In this document: positions 1 to 10,466 of the stretch, piece by piece
Layout: every line of letters starts with the position of its first letter
Numbering within the stretch: the first letter of the stretch is position 1
Origin: Dactylonectria macrodidyma
Lineage: Eukaryota; Ascomycota; Sordariomycetes; Hypocreales; Nectriaceae
Direction of reading: 5' to 3'
NCBI GenBank assembly: GCA_020744425.1
Contig: JAGMUV010000004.1
Span: 1,240,001 to 1,304,000, forward strand
DNA: 64,000 nt
Notes under the pieces: generated by a model
The model's input: only the letters and a program-made list of their open reading frames with translations
Told to the model about the DNA's origin: nothing
Database searches by the model: none
Translations under genes and position numbers: made by a program

Positions 1-1502
1 TTTTTAGCACAGCACGGACGGGGCAGGAGTCAGTCACGAGATTTGAGTATCCTGCAAGGTTTGGAACTGCTCCACTCTAGCCCAATTGTCCCAACCCAGT
101 CCATCCAGCCAAGCCAGCCCTATGAAAACGCCTCATCTGCGCCCGCAACAACCGAATCAACGAGCTACTGTTTCGTCGTGTCACTAACCCAGGCGAATCT
201 GCCGTACCCACAGCAGTCTATACCGTGTTGGAGGCCATTTTTCAATTTTCAATGTAGTGCCAAGTTGTCGCCCAGCCCCAGTCGTCGCCCAGTCGTCGCC
301 CAGTCGTCGCTCAGTCGTCGCCAGATCGCCGCCAGGTGGTCGCCAGGACCTGCTTTGCGCCTGAGAGGCTGGGAGTCATAGCAATCCTCCACGTCGCCAC
401 CTGTGATGACGATGGCTGCAGGACCGAAGTTTGATCGTTGATACAACAGTACGGCCATGGTTCTATTTAAATCGTTCCAAGCGGCTGAGGTGCATCACCT
501 TCCCCAGTGAGGCTGTGCCGAAGTCCCGTCGTGGCGTAATGTAGCACAGGACTTTGGAAAGCGAAACGCCGATTCCTGCATGCCCTGTGCAATGCGTGTC
601 TCGGCAGTAGCACGCAGGAAGCGCCAAGACAAGCGCGCAGTTCAGCGTTGTATAGATTTCGAAGAATGGCACCGGTTTAGGGTTGCTGGCCTCGCTTCTA
701 TGCTGGTGGGAAGCATTAGTCGGGGTAAGATTTGGGACTTTGGTGGCCGACCCCGGCTCATATGCAGTTGACCCTCGATCCCTGGCTTCAGCTCATTTAG
801 CCCAGGACCAGCCCACCCAGCCTTGTGGGGCAGCGATTTTTGTCTTTCTTGCTGTTCCAAGCCAAAGCGGCAGAACCAGCCAAAGCCAGCGATCATACCA
901 AGAGTCACCACCGAGTCAACATGAGTCCACCACTACCGTTGCCTTGCGAATCACACCATCCCACGACCGCAGGCTTAGTCGCTACTACCCAGTTTCGACC
1001 AGTTCCGAAAGATCGTCCCCTGCCAGCTAATGGATCTTACTATCGCCTTGGTACTTAGGCCCCTGCTGTGGGAACCGCCAGTGCGACGGTACCACCGTGC
1101 TCACGTCAGAAGCCAAAATCCCCTCCAAAAAGGACTCAGGCATTCAATTCTCACCTCTTACTGGCTCTTGTCGTTTTGGTCCAAACCGCCTTATCACGCT
1201 GGCCTTCATTAAGGGCCAAGCGTATGGGCTAGATGCTGACGCCCCGGCTCGACTCCAGCAACGTCCCCCGGCCCCCAACGGGATTGTCCTTGCAAGTGGG
1301 CAGACTATGCTGGACGAAGCCTAGTATTGGGCAAGCCGCGTCTTTTCTGCCGATGCCACTATCCACACAGGATGGAATCCGTCTTGTATAAGTATCAATC
1401 GCAACCGCCCTTAGTGTCGTCTCCTCAGTCTCCTTCGACTAGCAGTTCAGCCTTTCGGTGGTGCCGTTGAAGTGGCCATCATCCAGTCTTTTCTCCGTCA
1501 AC
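1..1502. other. Upstream region, no gene recognised
   Basis: No reading frame here begins with ATG and shows a recognisable domain or the C-ending codon bias of the neighbouring genes. A short direct repeat of the CGTCGCCCAGT type lies around 268-320. The last 100 bases, pyrimidine-rich with CAATC-type motifs, probably hold the promoter and leader of the LtrA-family gene that starts at 1503. Confidence 0.5.
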
Positions 1503-3695
1503 ATGTCCAGCGAAACGCTCCCGACCCCCGAGCAGGTTTCTGCTAATGAGAAGCTCCAACTTCTCAAAAGCCCTGTTCTTATCGATCGGTCTGACTCCTT
1601 ACCCTTGACGGCCAGAGAAGGAGGCGCTCCCGACTTGAGCCTCTTCGGTGACCGTTTCGACCATGATACTCCTCAGTTCCAAAAGGTTCGATAATCATTC
1701 CGGCAGAGTTGTTATGTTGCGCTGACGTCCTGTAGCACGAGGATGCTAGTCTTCTGGAGCTTTTCTTCGACCTTCTCTTCGCTGCCAACTATACTGTCTT
1801 CTCTCAGACTCAGGGCGTGAACAGCCCGGACCGCTTCAGGGCCTACGTTGGATACTTTGGGTGCGAATGGTTCTGAAGATGCTGCTATTCTTTGCTAATG
1901 CTCTCTAATAGCATCCTGTGGATTACATGGCTGACTGTTAGCTTGTATGATGTCCGTTTCGTGACGGACAGCATCTTTGGTATGCTTATGCCTCAACGTG
2001 CACTTCAATCTTTACTGACCAACTATAGAGCGTATCGCGAGAGCTGTTCACCTGGGTGTCATGATTGGCTTTGCCGTCGTTGCCCCTAACTTCAAGCCAG
2101 CCGACCAGAATTTGCAGACGATGAGAACCATGTGTAAGTGATTCCGGCATTCTCATATGACCGCCATAAACTGACTCGGTCAGCCCTCATCTTGTGCGTT
2201 TCGCGGTTTTGCTTGTTTGTCGAATATGGGAGCATCCTCTGGCACATCCGAAAGTACAAGAAGCCAAGACTGCCTATGTTGCTGCAAATCGGCGTCAACT
2301 TTGTCGCTTCCATGGTCTACTTGGGCATCACCTTTAGATTCAGACATGGAAACAGCCAGGTGTATCTCGCATGGTATATCATTTCGGCTGCAGAAATTGT
2401 CTTGACCTTTGGCCTCGCTACGGTTTTCCCTGTGCTTAGCTTCACTGGTACGCACTTGATGAAACGCATGAGCACCATGACGATCCTCTTCCTGGGTGAT
2501 GGCGTGGTTATCGTGGCTCAGAGTGTGGTTACTATTGTGAAGAGCCCGGATGCTTGGGGTACATCTCTTCTCTCCCCTTTCCGCTCTGGTCTTGGCTACA
2601 AAACTGACTCCGTGTCTAGACTCTCAGACCATTGGAATTGTGACGGCCGCCGCAGCCACAATTTACTGTGTCTTCCTCGTCTACTTTGACTGGATCAAGA
2701 CATCGTACCTCCCAACTTTCCGCCAGCAGATTTGGTCTATTCTCCACTTCCCTTTCCATCTTGCCATGGTTCTTTTCATGCAGGGCTTCACGCAGTTCAT
2801 CATCTGGTCTAAGATCATGGATACCCTCAGTACCCTGTCATTGGACTCGGTGTTCGACGACGTGGACAAACTTGCAAAGGCAACTACCGAAGTTGTTGTC
2901 GATAGCTTGTACACTATGATCAACAAGTTCTTCGAGGATTATCCGCCCAAGTACACTGCCACCATCGACAACGTACAGTGGGCCGTTGGGAACATTTCGC
3001 TTCTCCCAGACAGCTTTTGGCCAGATCTTGCCACTTACATTACCACACTCGACGACAACGACGTCACAAACGAGACCCAGTTCTACGACTTTTTCTCAAA
3101 CTTTATGAACATGTCAACTTCGATGGAGAACTCGCTTATCGAGACCTTCGGCATTGATCTCGTGGAAGAGGTTACGGATGCGAACAAGAACGTGACCGAA
3201 TCTGGCCTCGAGTCAGAGGTTAACGCTAAGATGTGGGCTCGGTTTGATCTTGTGGTGAGTCTCCTTTTCCGAACATGGTCTTCCATCCATACTAAACTTA
3301 TGTAGTTCCAATACGCGTATATCGCCGCCGGTGTCACCCTCATCATCATGACCCTCCTTACCATCGTCGCCCGCACCAAGTCCTGGAGCAAGTGGGGCAT
3401 CTTCCGCACTGGTATCTTCTTAGCCCTCGGCGTGGGCCTGAGCCTCGTCTCCACCATCCACTTCAACCAGACCGCCGCCTACAACTACAAGAACAGTCCC
3501 TGGCTGCTGCCCACCATTTGCCTGGTCTGGTTCCTGGTCCTGGCCATCACCCACATCCGCAACCCGCCACCGCTGTTTTTCAAGCGCAGCCAGTCTTTCT
3601 TCAACAAGCCCAAGTACGAGTACGATTCGGTTGTCCCTATGACGGACGGCCCCAATCACCGCAAGCATCCTGACTACAACACTCAGGTGGCTTAG
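1503..3695 (+). CDS. LtrA-family multi-pass membrane protein
   Basis: Polytopic membrane protein of the low temperature requirement A (LtrA) family, a bacterial family with many fungal members; its transport or signalling role in fungi is not established. Seven exons (1503-1685, 1736-1860, 1912-1979, 2029-2133, 2184-2558, 2620-3254, 3306-3695) sum to 1,881 nt, giving 626 residues. The hallmark N-terminal stretch with ELFFDLLFAANY lies at residues 69-80, at the start of the first membrane segment. Many hydrophobic segments follow, then a long acidic loop encoded by exon 6, then about three more spans (MTLLTIVARTK, a GIFLALGVGLSLV segment and a TICLVWFLVLAITH segment) before a charged tail. Within this exon's frame there is an earlier non-ATG extension; the ATG at 1503 follows a good AACATG context. 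The donor of intron 1 (GTTCGA) is non-consensus, but it restores the frame exactly. Family call is firm; function is unknown. Confidence 0.85.
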
Positions 3696-3924
3696 AAGCA
3701 ACGCATTTCTCGAATATCGGTGAATGGATTGGAGGGGTGGACTGAAGGATGATGGCTCATCACCATGTTACGTGTGATATACAAATACCCATTGAAATGA
3801 AGCGGGCGTTAGTTGCCACAATTGCGACGGGAACCGGGTTTAATGGGTTTAGGGAGATATACGCAGGATTTAGAATGAAAAGGATTCAAGGTTATTGCTC
3901 TGAGCTGCTCGCCTGCGCATCAAA

Positions 3925-5598
3925 CTAGTAGTCCTCAACAAAAATGACATCCTTCAAGCCGGAAGTGGTTCTTTTCCGCCTATGGTAGACGCACACGCCG
4001 GTACTACCAGACGAATGTCTTGTATTCGTAGGACACATAGGGCTGCTGGGGAGATGCTCGGGGACCTGGAACTCGAATCTAATTTCGTTGTCCTCCAATT
4101 CCTGGCGAGAAGGCTTCTGCGGGAAGTGTTCCCACCACTCTAGCTGTTGAGGAATCAGGCTTCGACGGTGGCCGAGTTGGCGAGAGCTGCTGGTCGCCAG
4201 AGACACTTGATCGGATCCGTCAACGTGAGGGGGCGCCATCGGTGTAAAGAAACTACGCGGCCTGCCATCGGCAGTGTACTCGCCAAGAGGCGGAGTTTTA
4301 ACACGGGTGGCCTCCTGGATTCACCATGTTAGTGATCATGAATGAGGCATGCCAGTACAGAATGTGTATCGACATGAATAACAGGGGGCACGTACTCCAC
4401 CCGGAAATTGGGCAATTGGGTATTTCTTGCCGACTGTTGCTACACTAATCAGCCTTTGGAACCATGAAGCATACACAAATAACGCACATGGCAGCGGGGA
4501 TTCCGATGAAGGTGTTGAAGGTGGTGTTGAGCCTCTGAGAACTTCCCTCACAGAGCTGGCGACACTGCTAAACGAGTCTCCCGATTCCTTTCGATGCCAA
4601 GGGGCTTTGCCAAAGAGCTTGCGTTTCAACTTGGAAGTCCCAGACTCATCTTTGAACCAAGCCCCCACGTTGGCAAGGGAATGGAGAGCGTGGTGGGTCT
4701 CGGTTTTATCGATTGTTGAATAGAAATGATCGTGCTCGGGTATTGAGGGACAGACACATGCCTGTGTTTTGTTAGTATTCTTTCACATGACATTATCGCT
4801 GAGTAAACTGCCGACCTTTGTGTATGCCTTAAGCTTCAGCTTGGCCCCGAAGCCTCTCGTGGCCTTGTGATAGACACCTATTCCCCTGCTAGGGTGTGGA
4901 GATGGGCTTGCTGACCCTCCCAGACAAGCGTGAAGCGGAGTCGATGAAACAATGGATGTTCTCCTGCTGCTCGCTGTAGGTGACAATGAGTGTCGACCGT
5001 GAAATTGCTCTGATATGGCGCTGGTCGAAGGATGTTGCAGGGAGAATACATGCGCGGATTCTGTCATATACGGGCTGCAGGGCTGCTCTGGGGGCTTTTC
5101 AAATCCTTTGAGAAGCGATTCTGGCACAGAGAACGATGTTGTCGGCGACGCGTGAGTGACATCGAGAACATCTGACTCGCTAGCTGACTTTACCGAGCGT
5201 GCACGCCATCGCTAGAAGCGGCTGCTGGAGGTGCTCTTGCGCCGAATCAAGAGTTGGCGTTCAGCCCAATATCCCTCAGGGAACCATACCCACTCGAAGC
5301 CATCTCGAGGAGGCCGGGGCGGGTCGACACCGAGACTCGACAGCGAAGCACCATTTCCGTTTGGGTGAAGTGTTGTACTTGCTGAGGACGGTGTATTCAA
5401 GGAAGCCCCCCCTTTCCCCGACCCTGGGGTTGGAACAGATCCCCGCTTCGACTCTGGAGTTGGAACTTTAGGCGTTCTGTTGAGTCGCGGAGACAGAAGA
5501 GAGGCCGAGGCCAAGGGCGGGGCCGAAGAGTTGGAGAGGTTGAAGTAGCTACAACGTATAAGCATCGTGTTGCCCCAGTACATCTGGGAAGGACTCAT
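3925..5598 (-). CDS. Conserved fungal protein of unknown function, interrupted by in-frame TAG
   Basis: I read four exons on the minus strand (5598-4816, 4761-4488, 4439-4396, 4314-3925). Their total is a multiple of three, 497 codons including one internal TAG at 5214-5212. The N-terminal exon carries GFEWVWFPEGYWAERQ, and the last exons carry FPGGEATRVKTPPL, then DGRPRSFF and a LEWWEHFP stretch. I recognise these as blocks shared by an unnamed family in filamentous ascomycetes, from memory and not from a search. The rest is Ser/Pro-rich and probably disordered. The TAG falls between SSSRF and RWRARS, and the frame is open and family-like on both sides. No donor GT lies between the conserved block and the stop, except one that would delete the block itself. 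Introns have good branch sites (ACTAAC) but the first donor is GTCGGC. Either a recent nonsense mutation, a sequence error, or two separately translated parts. Confidence 0.6.
5212..5214 (-). other. In-frame TAG inside conserved gene
   Basis: Reading the minus strand, a TAG codon follows codons for Ser-Arg-Phe and precedes CGA TGG. The reading frame upstream (from 5598) and downstream (to 4816) is the same frame, so only this codon separates them. A Gln CAG to TAG change, or a Ser/Trp codon change, would explain it. Confidence 0.7.
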
Positions 5599-6306
5599 TA
5601 CTTGTCTTCACTTGTTCCTAGGGCACTGGATGATGTCAACAAATCTGGAGAGGACCGCGCCGCGGCGGCTATGGCACCCATCAAGCTGTTCCTTCAGGCC
5701 TGAAACGTCTAGGTAGGTAGTCGATGCGGAGTGGCATGTGATCTCCGCGGCCACAGCTAGGCAACTAAATGTGTAGATCAAGAGGATGAAGGAGAGAAGT
5801 AACAAAAAGAAAAAGAAAAAGAAGGGGACTTAGGGACTAGCAACTTGACATGCGATAGGTACTTGGCGTAATGTGCAGGTTTGAGGTGGTGGGATTCCAC
5901 AATATGATGATCGACGGATAGGACATGAGGTTTTGGAGGCACACAATGTCAGTGATACCGATTACGTAGGCACCTACCTAGGTAAGTAGGTAGGCAGGTA
6001 GGTAGGGAAAAGCAAGCACCGTTATGGAGATGTCCTCCTGCCCGGCACCACAGAGTTCAGCTTCGAGACAATCCTGACTATCACATGTTTTGGCAGGAGC
6101 AGGTGATGTGTGTCCTTGCTTCTGAAGCTTCCGACAGGAAGCAACTTTGATGTATTTTGGTATCGAAATCGGGTCTGCCCTGTCTTCGATAGAGCCAATC
6201 TATATCAACTCAAGTCGAACCAGTTCAAACCATCAACCTAGTGCGCCGGACGCCTTCTGTGCCTTCATTAAAGAAATTGAATCTACCCAACAGGCCCCGG
6301 ACCTCG
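5599..6306. other. Intergenic region with A-tract and AGGT repeats
   Basis: Contains an A-rich tract of AAAAG type near 5803-5824 and a degenerate TAGG/AGGT tetranucleotide microsatellite around 5966-6007. It lies between two minus-strand genes, so it should hold the promoter of the gene starting at 5598 and the 3' end of the bystin transcript. No coding potential seen. Confidence 0.5.
5966..6007. repeat. AGGT-type tetranucleotide microsatellite
   Basis: Runs of TAGG and AGGT with interruptions (CCTACCTAGGTAAGTAGGTAGG, then CAGGTAGGTAGG). Such tracts are common in intergenic DNA of Sordariomycetes. Confidence 0.8.
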
Positions 6307-7812
6307 CTAGTCAATGAGCATCGTGTCGTCGCCATCCATCGCCGGTCCTTGGGACTCCAACGGCACCCCGCGCCCTCTTCCGGCCAGGAGTTCCCTCCTC
6401 ACTTCGGGCCCAATGGCCGAGTGGCCGTGGGTTAGGAGAAGATCCATTAGTGACTCGCGCTGGTCCTCAGTGATATCGCCCTTGTATCTCTGCGCAAAGG
6501 CCAAAAGACTCTGGTGCCAGATGACAGGGAGCTTGGTTTTGGTATCTCCTTCGCCAGTCACGCCCGCCATCGCATCACCATGCTGAACGGACGCTGGGTC
6601 CTCGTTGCGGAATCGCATGAAGTGGAAAACAAGGGCGTCAATGACCTGGTACGGGAGCGCGTATTTCTTTTCGAGGAGGGTCTTAATGAAAATGTTTGTT
6701 GCGCCACCACCCTCGGTACCCTGGGAAGCCTCCTGAGCGGCAATGTCGCAGAGGCCTTTAAGGGCAGCAGCGGAGTGTAGGACAGGGACCGACACCCTCG
6801 CAAGGACGGCGGAAATAATGTGAGCTTCGCGGAGGGTGCATGTTCCGCTGCCAACAAGCGGAAACAAGAAGCCCTTGAAGAAAGCGGCGGGCTTGTAGAG
6901 GGCCTTCTTGAGAGAGTTGAAGAGGTGGACATTCAGCTTCTTGGTCTCGTAGATGTCCTCACGGACTCGGTCGAGGATGACCATCTCGAGGAAGCGCTGG
7001 ACCACATGCGGTTTGCTGGACACAAAGATCCTTGTGGCCTGATAGCAGGCATTGGTGGACCAACTTTCTGGCTTGGTAATCTCGAGGATGTCCTCCCAGT
7101 GGGGAATGGTGGGGAGGATCTTGAAGGGCTTGGGAAGGGGACCCGACTTGTATCGAGAGAGGATTTGCCCAACCCTTTACAACGTTAGTTCGATCCTTTA
7201 GTTGCGGCCATGCGGAACTTACTTGGTGTAGACCTCGATGACCTTGGGAGGCAGCTCGTAGTCATCGTCGGGGGCCGCCATTTGGTGGTCCCGTCGGGAC
7301 TGTGAAGCTTCATGGGCGGCAATCTTCTCCAGGATCAAATCCGCGAGGTTGACGGATTCTCCTTCCTCGCCGCCCGAAGGCTTGAGGTCCCAACCATGCT
7401 TCAGCAGGTCGTCTTCCTCATCTGGCAGGAATTTCTTGTACATCTCAAGATCGTTGGGATCAACCTCAATTTCCTCGACAACCTCGTCGTCATCGCCCCA
7501 CGCCTCGTCATCGTCGTAGGCCTTATTCTCCTCGTCGGCCTCGTCGTCGAATCGAGAGTCGTACCCAAAGTTGTTAATGGTTCGCTTGGGGACAGCGCGC
7601 TCTGCATCGTCCTCCTCGGCCAGCTCGCGACCTATCCGGAGAATGTTCCTGGACGCCCGGGAGTCGACGAAGTTTTCGTCCTCATTGTTGGTGGCCTTGG
7701 ATCGTTTCTTGGAAGGTTTATCCCTGAGGAGGCCGGTAGCCACGATATCATCCTCGAGAGGGTTATGGCGTCGGGCCGGGCGCGCCGAGGTGGGAGTCGT
7801 AGCCTTGGGCAT
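6307..7812 (-). CDS. ENP1: Bystin, 40S ribosome assembly factor (Enp1)
   Basis: Bystin/Enp1 is a nuclear and nucleolar factor needed for 20S pre-rRNA processing and export of the pre-40S particle. Two exons (7812-7223 and 7174-6307) with a 48-nt intron whose branch site reads ACTAAC give 485 residues, nearly the length of yeast Enp1 (483). The N-terminal third is charged and acidic (KRSKATNNEDEN, DDDEAWGDDDEVVEEIE), as in the family. The conserved bystin domain begins near residue 190 (ELPPKVIEVYTK, VGQILSRYKSGPLPKPFKI, then PHWEDILEITKPESWS). Further typical blocks are RFLEMVILDRVREDI, LYKPAAFFKGFLFPL and ALPYQVIDALVFHFMRF. The ATG at 7812 is the first in frame. The acceptor is AAG rather than the usual YAG, but it is the only one that keeps the frame. 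The gene is divergent from HGH1 at 8799, with about 1 kb between the starts. Identification is confident. Confidence 0.96.
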
Positions 7813-8798
7813 TTTGGCTTATTGATTTGGGTTGGACATGGACGATGTGGGCGTCGAGATAGCGACTTGGAGGCACGATAGATTTTCAAAATTTTGTGCC
7901 TTATCGATAGGCCACCCCTCATTCTAAATGGGGCTTAGCGCGGACACTTCCACACACAAAAGTGTCTCACCGCCCTCGACCATCTGCCGCTATTTTTTCG
8001 CATCAACCTGACATCTCAGTCATTCTTTGTCAAATTCAAGCAAGATTATTGGTTCAAATTGGGAAAATTAAGTCGAAAGAAGTCCTTGACATCTTTTGTC
8101 TGTCGACAAGATTCGAGTGCTGACATCTAAATACTGTGTGTTGTTTCTCTAGGATGTATCTCACTGCGTGGTGAGCATTCTAGGGTTTCTAGGCAATTAG
8201 TTCTGGCTTTTGCGTGAGATGTAGCTTGAATAAGACACAACTATGTCATCCTATGAGCATTTTAAGGAATTGGAGGGTTACCAAAAATAAACAACTGGTG
8301 TTAGTGATGTTGTATAACGAAACTCTTGTGAGAGTCTCGAATAACTTATGCACTAAGTGTCCAGTTTATGCACGCCAGCACAGGTTCATGCTGACCTGGA
8401 GTGTGAGCATTCTCCATGAGAGGTTGTCGTGCTTGTCGTGCTTGTTGAGTGAGCCAGATTTCTGCGAGTCAAAGAATGCAAATGGCTATCCGACCGAGAT
8501 CAGTCACCCAAAGTTCCTTGGCCTTCCATTGCTAGACATTGCAACCCTTTCTGTTTCCTTCGATGTGCCATAAAATTGCAAATTTGCCCCGCCACCATGA
8601 TGCCTAAAGGGCCGGTGGGTCCCGCTGAGAGAGTCACCCGCCGATCCCCTACCAATGGCGCCGAGCCCACTGAAGCAGCGATGACTTCAGGCGACGACCC
8701 CACTATGAAAATGCCCCTCCATCGTCATCATCAAATTTCTCGCCATACCTGTCGGCTGCACCTACGACGTCCCTTGGAACAGTGCACTCATAGACAAG
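7813..8798. promoter_or_regulatory. Shared upstream region of bystin and HGH1 genes
   Basis: This roughly 1-kb gap separates two divergent starts, so it must hold both promoters. Near the bystin start, 7883-7895 reads TTTTCAAAATTTTG-like sequence, which resembles the AAAATTTT core of the ribosome-biogenesis (RRPE) element known from yeast promoters; this is a resemblance only. The central part (about 8030-8350) is AT-rich. Reading frames here are short and lack coding bias. Confidence 0.4.
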
Positions 8799-10050
8799 AT
8801 GCCGACTGAGCTGGAAGAAGTACGCAACTCTATCGCTTATGATACTAGACTCTCATTACTCACCAAAGATTCATCTAGCTCGTGGGCTTTATCGCCCATC
8901 CCAATCCTCAACTTCGGCAAGTCGCCATTGTCAATTGTGTGCCTTACTCGACGACCGATCCGGCCGTTTTCAAAGCCTCTGACCTCCAGGCCATCAAACA
9001 TCTCAAGATTCTAGTAAAGGATCACCCTGTGAGTTAAAGTTTACAAGGTCGGATATGGGATTTCAACTCACGAGATGCACAGAATGTATCTGAACATGCC
9101 GTCAACATTTTGGTGAACCTGTCTGGAGACCAGGAGGTTCTTGAGAACTTGGCTACAGATGAAAAGTTTCTAGATCTTATATTCGCACGTATAGTGGTAA
9201 GATTCTGTTTGTCTGTCTAATAGCCAAGGGTGTCAACTGACTATGAGCACAGAATCCCGAGGAGCACAATGCCAACTTCCTGGCCATGCTCCTTGCCAAC
9301 CTTGCCAAATGGGATGGCTTCAAGGATGTCATCAACAGAAAACAAAAAGCCCCAGAAGAGCTGGGATCCGACGATAGTGTTTTGAACCAGCTTATGGATC
9401 TTTTTGTCAAGGGCCAGGACGGGACCTATAACAAGAAAGCCAACTTTGATTATCTCTCATACGTCTTCGCCGACCTATCCAAGCATCCGGAGGTCCGAAA
9501 ATACTTCCTTGAGGCGCAAAAGTACGACGGGGTACTCCCCTTGACCAAGATCAAGGTCTTTACCGAACATAAGTCCGACATCCGACGCAAGGGCGTCGCT
9601 AGCACTATCAAGAACGTTGCTTTCGAGATCGACTCCCATCCCTCACTCCTCTCCGACGACGAGATTGACATCTTGCCCTATATCTTGCTCCCTATCATGG
9701 GCAGCGAAGAATATGACGACGATGAGACCATGGACATGCTGCCAGACCTACAGCTATTGCCCCCGGACAAGAAACGTGACTCGGACAACACCATTGTTCA
9801 AACGCACGTCGAGACGCTGACATTGCTGACAACCACGCTCCCGGGACGTGAGCTCTTGCGCAAAATCAAGGTGTATCCAATCATCCGCGAGACTCACATG
9901 CGCGTTCACGATGAGGACGTGCAGGAGGCTTGTGATCGATTGGTGCAGGTGCTCGCGCGTGACGAGGCACCAGAAGGCGAGGATACCGAAAAGGCCCCTG
10001 AAAGCCGGGTGCAGGAGGTGGACGAGGACGATGAGCTCGTCGAGGTCTGA
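8799..10050 (+). CDS. HGH1: Hgh1, chaperone for eEF2 folding
   Basis: Hgh1 (FAM203/BRP16 family) is a cytosolic armadillo-type protein that helps eEF2 fold together with the TRiC chaperonin. Four exons (8799-8819, 8879-9028, 9083-9196, 9253-10050) total 1,083 nt, 360 residues, close to yeast Hgh1. The first exon is only 21 nt (MPTELEE) and is followed by a GTACGC donor; joining it to exon 2 gives MPTELEELVGFIAHPNPQLR, the typical family start. Family blocks include LVNLSGD-like ILVNLSGDQEVLEN, FLAMLLANLAKWDGF, YLSYVFADLSKHPEVRKYF and RRKGVASTIKNVAFE; the second half carries DILPYILLPIMGSEEYDDDE, the C-terminal domain formerly called DUF384. The tail is acidic (VDEDDELVEV). All introns have sensible splice sites. 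Identification is confident. Confidence 0.95.
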
Positions 10051-10466
10051 GAAACTCGGGATCCAGAACTGAGCCCGGCAAGAGGGCATACTTCAGTTTG
10101 ATAGGCCCAGAAACATGTTCTCCGCTGGCCATCTTCACGAAATCATGATATGAGAGCGCGTGGATGAACGGGCGTACGTCGTGGGTGTCTACACTTGCTG
10201 GGATACTGCACCGGGGAAAAGAAGTTGGATGCGAGATTGGACCAAGGAGGCACATTGCAGTCACAAAAGTACATAGATAGTGATATTTAGAAGCTGGGAT
10301 ATTCTCCAAAGTTTTGTGTAGAGTCATTACGCCAGTTACAATTATCGTCACTTGTAGGGAATGTTGCTACCATACTATTCAAACCGATCGTGTATCATCA
10401 AACATCCACCCATCATGGCCGAGTCGCAAATCCTCCGACGCCATTTCCGAAACGACAATTTATAGT
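10051..10466. other. Convergent intergenic region
   Basis: Lies between the 3' ends of HGH1 (+) and the kelch gene (-). It should hold both terminators. No coding signal is seen. Confidence 0.5.
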
